Of a stretch of DNA of 64,000 nucleotides, positions 54,893 to 63,900 are shown one piece after another. Position 1 is the stretch's first letter, and each line of letters begins with the position of its first letter. This DNA comes from DASTFP01 sp963744345 (GTDB lineage Bacteria; Verrucomicrobiota; Verrucomicrobiia; Chthoniobacterales; Terrimicrobiaceae): contig CAVUTD010000007.1 of NCBI GenBank assembly GCA_963744345.1, positions 62,001 through 126,000 on the forward strand, in the 5' to 3' direction. The translations under genes and the position numbers were made by a program. The notes below the pieces were generated by a model, which ran no database searches, was not told where the DNA came from, and saw nothing but the letters and a program-made list of their open reading frames with translations.

Positions 54893-56197
54893 ATGGGTGA
54901 TATGAACAACGCGCAGCCTGATTCCGGCAACCGAGAGCCTCAGGTGGAGAAGGAGTTCTCCGAGCTTGAGCATTCCGCAGAGAAGCTCGAGCTCGAAAAC
55001 AAAACGTTGCGCGCGGTTCTCGATTCCATGCCCGACAACATTTCCATCAAGGACTTGGATGGGCGCTACATTTTTGATAACGACTCGCACCGCCGCTTCC
55101 TCGGCGCCAAAGATACCGCCGAGGTGGTCGGCAAGAACCTCTTCGATTTCTTTCCAGCTGCGATCGCAACCAAATTCCACGCTGAGGATCTTCAAGTATT
55201 GCGATCGGGCAAACCGATTGTTCGATGCGTGGAGGAATCAGTTGATGCCGCCGGCAACAGGGTATGGCTGTCTGTGACCAAGAAGCCGCTGTACGACGGG
55301 GAGGGTGAGCTCCTTGGACTGCTGTCTACCACCCGGGACATCACGGCACGCAAATACGCCGAGGAGCAATTAGCAAAGTATGCGCAGGAACTCCGCGAGA
55401 AAAACGAGCAGTTGGAAGAAGATCTGGAGACAGCGCGTGAGCTTCAGAATGCTTTGCTGCCCCAACAATATCCACGATTTCCAAGCTCTGCTTCTGCGGA
55501 GGGGAGCGCATTGCGCTTTCAGCATTTCTTTCGCTCCTCCCTCGCGATAGGCGGTGACTTTTTCCACGTCTTCCAGATCTCTGATTCGACAGCCGGAGTG
55601 CTCATCGCCGATGTCATGGGGCATGGGGTTCGCGCAGCTCTCGTTGCGGCGATCCTCCGCACGCTCGTGGAAGATTCACGCGCCTATGCAACGCAGCCGG
55701 CAAAATTGCTCGGCGAACTCAATCGTGGGATTTCAGTGATCCTCAAGCACACCCATTTCCCGATCTTTGCCTCCGCGTGCTATCTGGTCGCCGATGTGGG
55801 TCGTGGTGAACTGCACTATGCAAATGCCGGACACCCCACTCCCCTCTGCGTTCACGGCACGGGGCCAAGTGCCGACCCGCTTCCTTCGACGGGTGCGAGA
55901 CGTGACCCCGTGCTCGGGATTTTTGGCGACGCGGAGTACCACAGTGCCTCGTGCGAGCTCTGCGCCGGAGACACCTTGCTGCTCTTCACGGATGGGCTTT
56001 TTGAAGTCCAGTCAGCGGACGCTCAATATTACGATCAAAGTCGCTTACTAAGTTCCGTGCGTCAGCGGGTCGGGCTTCGCGCGGACGAGCTCTGCAGGCA
56101 GCTCCTCGACGATGTTCAGCATTTCGCCGCCTCGAGAAGCTTCGTCGATGACGTCTGTTTGATCGCGATGGAGATCGATCATCTGATCAGGGAGTAG
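54893..56197 (+). CDS. PAS-SpoIIE (RsbU-type) protein phosphatase
   Basis: A 434-aa soluble signalling protein. A PAS domain spans about residues 35-155 (LDSMPDNISIKDLDGRYIFD), a coiled coil follows (residues ~155-190), then a PP2C-type SpoIIE domain with metal-binding acidic residues (GGDFFHVFQI, LIADVMGHGVRAALVAAIL, LLLFTDGLFEVQS, SFVDDVCLIAMEI). Such proteins dephosphorylate anti-anti-sigma factors in general stress control. No STAS or anti-sigma partner lies in the window. Confidence 0.9.
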   Translation: MGDMNNAQPDSGNREPQVEKEFSELEHSAEKLELENKTLRAVLDSMPDNISIKDLDGRYIFDNDSHRRFLGAKDTAEVVGKNLFDFFPAAIATKFHAEDLQVLRSGKPIVRCVEESVDAAGNRVWLSVTKKPLYDGEGELLGLLSTTRDITARKYAEEQLAKYAQELREKNEQLEEDLETARELQNALLPQQYPRFPSSASAEGSALRFQHFFRSSLAIGGDFFHVFQISDSTAGVLIADVMGHGVRAALVAAILRTLVEDSRAYATQPAKLLGELNRGISVILKHTHFPIFASACYLVADVGRGELHYANAGHPTPLCVHGTGPSADPLPSTGARRDPVLGIFGDAEYHSASCELCAGDTLLLFTDGLFEVQSADAQYYDQSRLLSSVRQRVGLRADELCRQLLDDVQHFAASRSFVDDVCLIAMEIDHLIRE

Positions 56198-56369
56198 TGT
56201 TCTAACTTCACCGCCTATTTAGACGGATTTCACTGACAAAATTCTATCCGCCATTGTCTCATCCGCGAGGGAGGATGCCGGTTCGTGACCGGAGGCATTG
56301 CTCAATGCTTGGCGCGGCGCTTTTCTAACCGCTTGATCCGCGTAGTCAGCGGTTGAGATGCAGATTCTC

Positions 56370-57347
56370 CTAAGGCATCGGTGCACCTCTGGCCGCGGAA
56401 AAAAGAGAATACCACTCCTCGCGGCTGAGAGAAATTGAAAGTGCCTTTGCGCTCGAGCGCAGCCGGTCGGGACGAGTCGTTCCCAAGACGGGTTGAATTT
56501 TTGCCGGGTGTTTGAGAAGCCATGCCAGCAGGATTGCCTCAACAGTGGTTTCGTGACGCCGAGCGTAGTCGTGCACCAGGGCCGCAGTTTCCCGGAGCAC
56601 CTGGGGTTGTTCCTCGAGACTGCCCGTCAAGATCCCTCGAGCCAAGGGACTCCAAGCTTGAAGCGAAACCCCCTTCATCCGGCAGTATTCCAACGTTCCC
56701 TCCCAGCCGTCTGGATAGCCCGGCGAGCGTTGGTTGAAGGAGATGCTGACTTCGGCAAACCCGTGATGGAGCAAGTTCATCTCCACTTGGTTGGCGACGA
56801 GCGGATCGGGTAAAAAGGACTGGAGATATTCTATCTGAAACCGGTTCTGGTTGGAAACTCCGAAGTAGCGCACCTTGCCGGATTGGCGGAGTTTACCGAA
56901 AGCTTCGGCGATCTCTTCGCCGTCCCAAAGAACGTCTGGCCGATGCAGCAATAAGATGTCCAATCGATCAATGCCCAGCCGCCCAAGAATTCCATCCACG
57001 CTTTCCAGGATGTGGTCTCGGCTGAAGTCGAAGCGCTGCGGCGTGCCTGGCGGATCGTCCTTCCAACGGATACCGCATTTCGACTGAATGACAATCTGGT
57101 CTCGGAGTGATGGTCTTTGCTTAAGCACCCGCCCAAAGATTTCTTCGGATCTTCCGCGGCCGTAGATGTTGGCATGATCGAAGAAGTTGGCGCCGATCTC
57201 TTCGGCGGCATCGAGGAACTCCTCGGTTTGCCGTTCGTGGTCTGCTGTCAAACGGGTCTCTGCGTCGAAACCGCCTCCCAGCCCCATGCAACCAAGGATG
57301 AGGCGGGATACTTCCAGATCGGTGTGAGGAATCTTGATCTTTTCCAT
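56370..57347 (-). CDS. Aldo/keto reductase (YdhF-like)
   Basis: A 325-aa NADPH-dependent TIM-barrel reductase. The catalytic tetrad is visible: Asp in NFFDHANIYG, Tyr in the same stretch, Lys in IQSKCGIR and His in LLLHRPDVLW. GVSNQNRFQIEYLQSF and the cofactor segment near LGTTRPDRL fit the YdhF subgroup. It lies 24 bp after a second aldo/keto reductase gene. Substrate unknown. Confidence 0.9.
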   Translation of the reverse strand: MEKIKIPHTDLEVSRLILGCMGLGGGFDAETRLTADHERQTEEFLDAAEEIGANFFDHANIYGRGRSEEIFGRVLKQRPSLRDQIVIQSKCGIRWKDDPPGTPQRFDFSRDHILESVDGILGRLGIDRLDILLLHRPDVLWDGEEIAEAFGKLRQSGKVRYFGVSNQNRFQIEYLQSFLPDPLVANQVEMNLLHHGFAEVSISFNQRSPGYPDGWEGTLEYCRMKGVSLQAWSPLARGILTGSLEEQPQVLRETAALVHDYARRHETTVEAILLAWLLKHPAKIQPVLGTTRPDRLRSSAKALSISLSREEWYSLFSAARGAPMP

Positions 57348-57371
57348 AGCTATACTTTATCAGGCTCTTCG

Positions 57372-58370
57372 TTACCAGGCGTAGGCTTTCGGCGCTTCGC
57401 CTCCGGGACCGGGAAATATCTCATCAAGCTTCTTCAAGGTCGAGTCATCGAGCGTAATCTCTGTGGCGCGCAGGGCAGATTCCAATTGCTCGATGGTTCG
57501 AGGACCAATGATCGGCGCGGTAACGGTTGGATTGTATAAGAGCCAAGCCAAAGCCATCGCCGCGGGAGGTTCGCCTGATTGTTTGCACAGAGCTTCGTAC
57601 TCTTCCAGCTTCGCCCGATTCTTGTTGATCTCCTCCAAAGCGTCCTCGTCAGCGCGACGACCGCTTTTCAACTTTTCAAGAGCTCCTCCCAGCAGGCCAC
57701 CCGCCAAGGGACTCCACGGGATGAGTCCCAGCCCGTAATATCTGCAGGCTGGGATCACCTCCAGCTCCACCGTGCGATTATTGAGATGGTAGATGCTTTG
57801 TTCGCTGCACAGCCCCATCAAACCTCGCCGCGAAGCCTCCTGGCAAGCGGTGGCGATGTCCCAGGCTGCGAAGTTGCTCGAGCCCGCATAGACCACTTTG
57901 CCCTGATTTCCCAGCTGCGCAAAAGCCTGCCAAATTTCGTCCCAGGGACAGGCTCGATCCACATGATGCATCTGATAAACGTCGATGTGGTCGGTCTGGA
58001 GTCTTCGCAAACTCGCTTCACAATGCTTGCGGATCTTATATGCCGAAAGGCTGCGACTCTCTGTGTTGGGTTCGGGCAAGTTGGCCTTGCGTTTAACACC
58101 GCCGAATACCTTGGTGGCCAAGACGACCGCTTCCCTACGCCCGCCACCCTGCGCAAACCAGCGCCCCAGGATCTCCTCGGTGTCGCCCTGCTCGCCACCC
58201 CACCCGTAAACGTCGGCGGTATCAAAGAAGTTGATGCCAAACTCCAGCGCCCGGTCCATGATTTTGAAGCTCTCTTCTTGGGTGGTATGCCAGCCGAAAT
58301 TCATCGTGCCCAAGCAGAGGTTGCTCACCAAGACCCCGTGTTTTCCCAAGCGCTTGTGTTGAATTGCCAT
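57372..58370 (-). CDS. Aldo/keto reductase (YajO/YghZ-like)
   Basis: A 332-aa reductase of a different subgroup. Tetrad positions: Asp and Tyr in FFDTADVYGWGG, Lys in VLATKVFGG, His in VYQMHHVDR. SEQSIYHLNNRTVELEVIPAC and IPWSPLAGGLLGG are typical of the YajO/YghZ group. First gene of the two-gene reductase operon. The two copies share fold but little sequence, so this is not a recent duplication. Confidence 0.9.
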   Translation of the reverse strand: MAIQHKRLGKHGVLVSNLCLGTMNFGWHTTQEESFKIMDRALEFGINFFDTADVYGWGGEQGDTEEILGRWFAQGGGRREAVVLATKVFGGVKRKANLPEPNTESRSLSAYKIRKHCEASLRRLQTDHIDVYQMHHVDRACPWDEIWQAFAQLGNQGKVVYAGSSNFAAWDIATACQEASRRGLMGLCSEQSIYHLNNRTVELEVIPACRYYGLGLIPWSPLAGGLLGGALEKLKSGRRADEDALEEINKNRAKLEEYEALCKQSGEPPAAMALAWLLYNPTVTAPIIGPRTIEQLESALRATEITLDDSTLKKLDEIFPGPGGEAPKAYAW

Positions 58371-58510
58371 CTTCGACTATTTCCTGCCTAAATTAAGTCT
58401 CGGTGCGATCTCAATGAAAAACTCTGTGGAACACAACCAATCGCTGTTGCACAACGCTCGGTGACATCCGCGCTAAATGTCCCCAGCGCCCACGCCGCCC
58501 TCCACAGCGA

Positions 58511-58844
58511 CTATTTACTTTTGCCGACGATCTCCTTCAGGGCCCCGAGTGCCCGGGCCTGAAGTGGGCCAACGCCCCTTTGCGGAAGGAACCACATGCC
58601 TTTCTCTTTGTCGGGACAGTAAATCACTGCGAACTGATCATTGGTCGTAGCATGGTAGAACGTGCTGCCGCTGTTCTCCTCGAGGAATTGGAAAAATGTC
58701 TGCCGCCAAGGGTGATCGAGAAAGGGGAAGACTTTCTCTCCCAGCGACTTCAATTCTTCCATGCCGATCGGTTTTAATGGTTTGCTCGATCGCATGGCGC
58801 CGGGCTTCGCTGATACTTTCAATGTCGAGGTTTTCTGGTTCCAT
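58511..58844 (-). CDS. Small conserved-looking protein of unknown function; one frameshift
   Basis: A soluble ~110-aa protein. Two frames fit together if one A is removed from the run at 58772-58775 (T-run on plus strand): MEPENLDIESISEARRHAIE continues through TIKPIGMEELKSLGEKVFPF to HPWRQTFFQFLEENSGSTFY and ends KEIVGKSK. Read without the correction, the second frame could start at 58795 (94 aa). The Trp/Phe-rich core suggests a small globular domain; I do not recognise the family. Confidence 0.6.
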
Positions 58845-59132
58845 GATTTTGCAGAGCCTACCACTCCTCGAGAGTGAGATCGAGCGGATTGAGTGCTGGC
58901 TGCAAAGGAGGGGCCGCTCCGTCCGCGCGCCGGCGCGGCGCCACACTTCTCGAGGGGGCCGGCTTCCGCCCCGGCATTCCCGAACGGTATTTGCCGACGA
59001 CCCCCTGCTGCCACAAGGCGGCCTTTTTCTGCCGCCCTTGCAAGAGGCGCCCTTGGGGAAACTTTCGGCCGGGAGAGAGAGTTGCAACGGCAATCACCCT
59101 GCCCTCGAAGAAAACTCATTGTGAAAATAAAA
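58845..59132. other. GC-rich spacer, no gene seen
   Basis: About 290 bp of very GC-rich sequence with short open frames on both strands but none with protein-like sequence. It separates the small DUF gene from the divergent TetR operator. Confidence 0.4.
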
Positions 59133-59174
59133 ACCGTCTGGACGGCTTGACAAAGACCGTCTGGACGGTATGGT
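59133..59174 (+). promoter_or_regulatory. Tandem TetR operator overlapping a promoter
   Basis: Two copies of ACCGTCTGGACGG(T/C), at 59133-59146 and 59156-59169, each a dyad with 6-bp arms (one mismatch at the end of the first). Their centres are 23 bp apart, about two helical turns. Between and over them lie TTGACA (59147-59152) and TATGGT (59169-59174), separated by 16 bp. A repressor bound here would cover the promoter, so autoregulation of the tetR-efflux operon is likely. Confidence 0.8.
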
Positions 59175-59847
59175 CACACCCAAGATGACACAAACGGGGG
59201 GTTCGTTGCGGGACAGGCTGCTGGATGCGGCCGAGGTAGTGGTAGCGCGGCAGGGCTTTGCGAACCTCACGCTGGATGCCGTGGCGGCCGAGGCAGGTAT
59301 GAGCAAGGGCGGGCTTTTGCATCACTTCCCGACCAAGGACCGGCTCATTGCAGGTTTGGTCGCGCGCGCGGCGGAAAACTGGCGGGGGTGCTGGATGGGA
59401 GCCTACGAGAAAGCCGCCGAAGGGCCGGGTCGAATGACGAGAGGGCTGCTGAACCATTGCCTTTCGCACGCCGCGTCGCGGACGGAGCAACTCCGACGCA
59501 GTTCATCCGCGGTGTTCGCAGCCCTTGCGCAGGACCCGTCCCTGATCGAGCCGATGCGAACGGTTTACAGCGATCTCTATCGGCGCATTATGGACGACGG
59601 ACTGCCTCCGGGCGTGGGGGAGGTCGCTGTCACCGCAATCGACGGGCTTTGGCTGTACTGGGTTTTGGGGTTGGTGCCGGTTGATCAGAAGATGGTCAAT
59701 CGATTGCGCGCGGCGCTCGAAGAGATGCTTGCCCGCTCGCAAGCGGCTGGCTCGTCGCCCAGGAAAAAGCGGCGTGCGGGCAAGCGGAAAATCAGCGTCC
59801 GCGCAGCTGCGAGAAAGGGAGGGAAACGCAAACATGAATCATCGTAG
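59170..59847 (+). CDS. TetR-family transcriptional repressor
   Basis: Probably represses the efflux operon it heads. The N-terminal helix-turn-helix (RLLDAAEVVVARQGFANLTL, AAEAGMSKGGLLHHFPTKDR) is typical TetR; the C-terminal ligand domain is followed by a Lys/Arg-rich tail (KKRRAGKRKISVRAAARKGG). ATG 59170 overlaps the predicted -10 box, so if that promoter is right, translation would start at the second ATG, 59185 (MTQTGGSLRDRL), on a leaderless or nearly leaderless mRNA. Its end overlaps the adaptor gene by 14 bp. Confidence 0.9.
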   Translation: MVTPKMTQTGGSLRDRLLDAAEVVVARQGFANLTLDAVAAEAGMSKGGLLHHFPTKDRLIAGLVARAAENWRGCWMGAYEKAAEGPGRMTRGLLNHCLSHAASRTEQLRRSSSAVFAALAQDPSLIEPMRTVYSDLYRRIMDDGLPPGVGEVAVTAIDGLWLYWVLGLVPVDQKMVNRLRAALEEMLARSQAAGSSPRKKRRAGKRKISVRAAARKGGKRKHESS

Positions 59848-60961
59848 TTGGATCGGATCTTCGGTGTTGCTTGGGACGGTCATCGCCGGGACCCTCGGCC
59901 TGGCCGCTTGGAAGTACGCTTCCATTCAGGAAACGAACACTGCCTCCGCAAAGCAACCTGAGCCCCTAGAGTCGGTAACAGTCGCCGTGGCGAGCCAACG
60001 CGAGCACCGCGATACGGCAACATCGATCGGGACGATTCTCGCGCTTCGATCGGTCACCCTGCGCAATGAGTTGCCCGGCACCGTTCGTGAGGTCAGGCTC
60101 ACGCCGGGGCAGATCGTCGAGGCGGGCACTGTGCTGGTCGCCCTCGATCTGTCCGTCGAAGAAGCCGAATTAAAGGCCCAGGAGGCACAGGCTGCTCTCG
60201 CCGAAACGGTGCTTCGTCGCACTCAAGTCCTGGACCGCGGCCGTGTCACCGCCGAGATGGAGTTGGATCGTGTCCGCGCTGAGCGCGACGTGGCGCTGGC
60301 GCAAGTGGCGCGCACGAAAGCGATCATGGCGCGAAAGACGATTCGCGCGCCCTTCCGGGCTCGGGTAGGTATGGCCGACTTGCACCCCGGCCAATATCTG
60401 AACGAAGGCACGCAGCTCACGACACTGCAAGGCGTGGACGAAGCCGTGCACGTTGACTTCACGGTCGCCCAACACGTTGCCGCCGGTCTGCGCGAAGGCG
60501 ACAGCGTTGACGTTTTCACCAGCAGCGACTCTTCGCCCATCGCTGCCACGATCGTTGCGCTCGATGCCCGCGTCGACCCGGCCACACGCAATGCATCGGT
60601 GCGTGCGAAGATTGAGAACGCCGCTCTCGCCCCCGCGCCAGGAGCTTCGGTGCGCGTTCGCGTTCCCGCGGGGCCCGTGCGCACGGTCGTCGCTGTTCCC
60701 GTGAATGCGCTCCGCAAGGGACCAGATGGCGACCACGTGTTCGTGATTGCTCCGGATAAGGAAGGCAGGCCACGCGCGCAAATGCGCCGCGTGGAAAGCG
60801 GAACGATGCTGCGAGATGAGATTCTCATCCTGGCAGGACTTTCCGCGGGTGAGCAGGTCGCCACTTCGGGATCATTCAAGCTGCGCGAGACAGCTCTTGT
60901 GGCGATAACAGGCGACAGGGAAGCCGGCACGGACCGGCCTGGGATGAGCGTCGTCCAATAA
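59834..60961 (+). CDS. RND efflux periplasmic adaptor (membrane fusion protein)
   Basis: A 375-aa HlyD/AcrA-type adaptor. An N-terminal hydrophobic helix (SSVLLGTVIAGTLGLAAW) anchors or exports it; the lipoyl half-motif ELPGTVREVRLTPGQIVEAG, a coiled-coil hairpin (~residues 110-150, EAELKAQEAQAALAE), the second lipoyl half (IRAPFRARVGMADLHPGQYL) and the beta-barrel and membrane-proximal parts are in order. It links the pump below to an outer-membrane channel that is not in the window. Confidence 0.92.
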   Translation: MNHRSWIGSSVLLGTVIAGTLGLAAWKYASIQETNTASAKQPEPLESVTVAVASQREHRDTATSIGTILALRSVTLRNELPGTVREVRLTPGQIVEAGTVLVALDLSVEEAELKAQEAQAALAETVLRRTQVLDRGRVTAEMELDRVRAERDVALAQVARTKAIMARKTIRAPFRARVGMADLHPGQYLNEGTQLTTLQGVDEAVHVDFTVAQHVAAGLREGDSVDVFTSSDSSPIAATIVALDARVDPATRNASVRAKIENAALAPAPGASVRVRVPAGPVRTVVAVPVNALRKGPDGDHVFVIAPDKEGRPRAQMRRVESGTMLRDEILILAGLSAGEQVATSGSFKLRETALVAITGDREAGTDRPGMSVVQ

Positions 60962-60982
60962 ACATCGCCACAAGAACCGGCC

Positions 60983-63900
60983 ATGCGCTCGTTTACCGAT
61001 ACCTTCATCAAGCACCCGGTGCTTGCCGTAGTCATCAATCTGGTGATCGTGCTCGCGGGGCTGCGGGTGCTGACGGTTCTGCCAGTGCAGCAATATCCGC
61101 AGATCGAGAGTTCGTCCGTGGTGATCACGACGCTGTACTACGGCGCCAGCGCCGAGACGGTTCGTGGTTTCGTCACCACGCCCATTGAACGCGCCGTGTC
61201 CGCAATTGGGGGCGTCGACTACGTCGAATCCACCAGCCGGCCCGCTCTCAGCACGGTCACGCTCCGGCTGAAGTTGAACTACGACAGCACGAGGGCACTG
61301 GCCGAGGTGACGGCCCGGCTGCAGCAGGCCCGTTCGGAATTGCCGCCGGAAGCCGAGCCTCCGGCCGTCGAAGTGCAGCGAGCCGATCGGCCCTATGCGA
61401 CGTTCTATCTGAGTTTCAATTCGACCGAGCGCAGTGTGCCGGCTATCACCGATTTCCTGCTGCGCACCGTGCAGCCGCAGCTCGCCACCATCGAGGGGGT
61501 CCAGCGGGTGACAAACAACGAGGGAGGGCGCCCGATCGCGATGCGTGTCTGGATCGACCCCGATCGGCTGGCCGCGCTCAATCTCTCCCCCGGCGACGTC
61601 CAGGCAGCCCTGCAGCGCAATAACTATCTTGCCGCCGTTGGTCAGACCAAGGGAAATCAGGTGCAGATCAACTTGCTCGCGAACACAGATCTCCGTTCAG
61701 TTGAGGAGTTCGAAAACTTGATTGTCGCCGATCGCGCCGGCGCCATCGTGCGGCTCAGCGACGTGGCGCGGGTCGAACTGGGGGCCGAAGAGGCTGATCT
61801 GGTTGCGAAGTACAACGACGCGGAGGGCGTCTACCTTGGCGTGTGGCCTCTCGTTGGCGCAAACGAGATTGAAGTCGCCCGTCGGTTGCGCGACGAGATG
61901 GAGCGCATCCGGCCCACGCTGCCGAAGGATATCGAGATGCGTCTCGTGTGGGACGGGACGATGTTCATGCGAGACGCGTTAAAGGAGATCACCAAGACGC
62001 TTTCCGAGACCATCGCGATCGTTGGCCTTGTGGTGTTCCTCTTTATGGGCTCGATCCGCACTGCGCTCGTCCCGCTGGTGGCCATGCCGGTCTCGCTCAT
62101 CGGCGCGGCGCTGGTGATGTTCGCCTTCGGCTTCAGCCTCAATCTCCTGACCATGCTCGCGATCGTGCTTTCGGTCGGTCTGGTCGTGGATGATGCCATC
62201 GTCGTGGTGGAAAACGTGGAGCGGCACGTGCGTTCGGGCAAGTCGCGGATTGAGGCGGCCCTGGTGGGTGCGCGCGAACTCGTCGGCCCGATCATCGCGA
62301 TGACGATCACCCTCGCGGCAGTTTACACTCCCATCGGGCTTCAGGGCGGTTTGACAGGCTCGCTGTTTCTCGAGTTTGCGATTACGCTGGCTGCCGCGGT
62401 CGTCGTCTCGGGCGTCGTCGCCCTGACGCTTTCACCGGTCATGAGCTCGCGGTTCGTGCATCCGCGCGGCAAGGAAGGCCGGCTGACGATGCTTGTCAAT
62501 CATGGATTCGAACGCGTGCGGCGGGCATATGCCTGGCTGCTCGACGGCGCGCTGCAGATGCGAGCGGCCATCGTTGTCGCCTCCCTGCTGATCACGGCGG
62601 CGGCATGGCCCCTCTACACGTTCTCGCGGACGGAGCTCGCGCCGGTGGAGGACCAGAGCCATATCAGCCTCTTCTTTGAAGCCTCGCCGGACTCCACGTT
62701 GGAGGCCACCAACCGTGAACACCTGCAGGTTGTTACTGCCCTCAAGACGTTTCCCGAAACTGACTTCACCTGGTCGCTCACCTCGGCATGGGGCGGCTTC
62801 GGGGGCCTGGTAGCCAAGGATTGGAAAAAACGTGAGCGCTCGACCGAAGAAATGTACGGCCATGTGTTCGGCGCCGTTTCGCAAGTTCCAGGTCTCCGAG
62901 TGTTCCCACGCCTTGACCCGCCGTTGCCGACTCCCGGCCAATATGATGTTGAGCTGGTGTTGCAAAGCGACGCACCGGTTGAGCAGATGCGCGATCTCAC
63001 CGCGGCGGTGCTGGGCGCCGGCTGGAATAGTGGCAAGTTCCTCTACGTCGAAACCGACCTGAAGATCGATCTGCCGGAGGCGCGCGTCGTCCTCGACCGT
63101 GAAAAGGTCGCTGATCTCGGACTCGACCTGGCTGGCGTCGGCCAGGAACTCGGTACGCTGCTGGGCGGGGACTACGTAAACCGCTTCACCTTCTTCGACC
63201 GCAGCTACAAAGTCATCCCGCAGATCGCGCAGGAGGATCGCGCTACGGTTGCACCTTTGCTCGATCTCAAGATCAAGACGCCGGGCGGGCAGCTCGTGCC
63301 TGTGTCAACGTTCACGCACATTGAGACGACGGCCGCGCCGCGCACGTTAAACCGCTTCCAGCAACGCAACGCTGTGCGGATTTTCGGGGGAGTCCAGCCG
63401 GGCGTCACCAAGGAGGAGGGCCTGCGGGTCCTGGAGAACGCCGTCGCGGCGGCGGGTAGCTCGCGCATCACGGTCGATTACGCGGGTGAATCGCGGCAGA
63501 TTCGTCTGGAAGGTTCGGCGCTTACGGTCACGCTGGGGTTCGCGGTCGTGCTTATTTACCTCGTGCTCGCGGCGCAATTTCGCAGCTTCCGCGACCCGCT
63601 GATCGTATTGTTGGGCTCGGTGCCACTGGCGATTTCCGGCGCGTTGGTCTTCAGCTTCCTTGACCTCACCACGATCAACATCTATTCGCAGGTCGGCTTA
63701 ATCACGCTCGTTGGCTTGATCTCGAAAAATGGGATCCTCATTGTCGAATTCGCCAACACGCTGCAAGGCCGCGGCCTCACAAAGCTGGCCGCGCTCCGCG
63801 AGGCCGCGCTCACGCGCCTGCGCCCCGTGCTCATGACCTCAGTCGCCACGGTCTTCGGTCATCTCCCGCTCGTCTTTGTAACCGGTCCGGGAGCCGAAGC

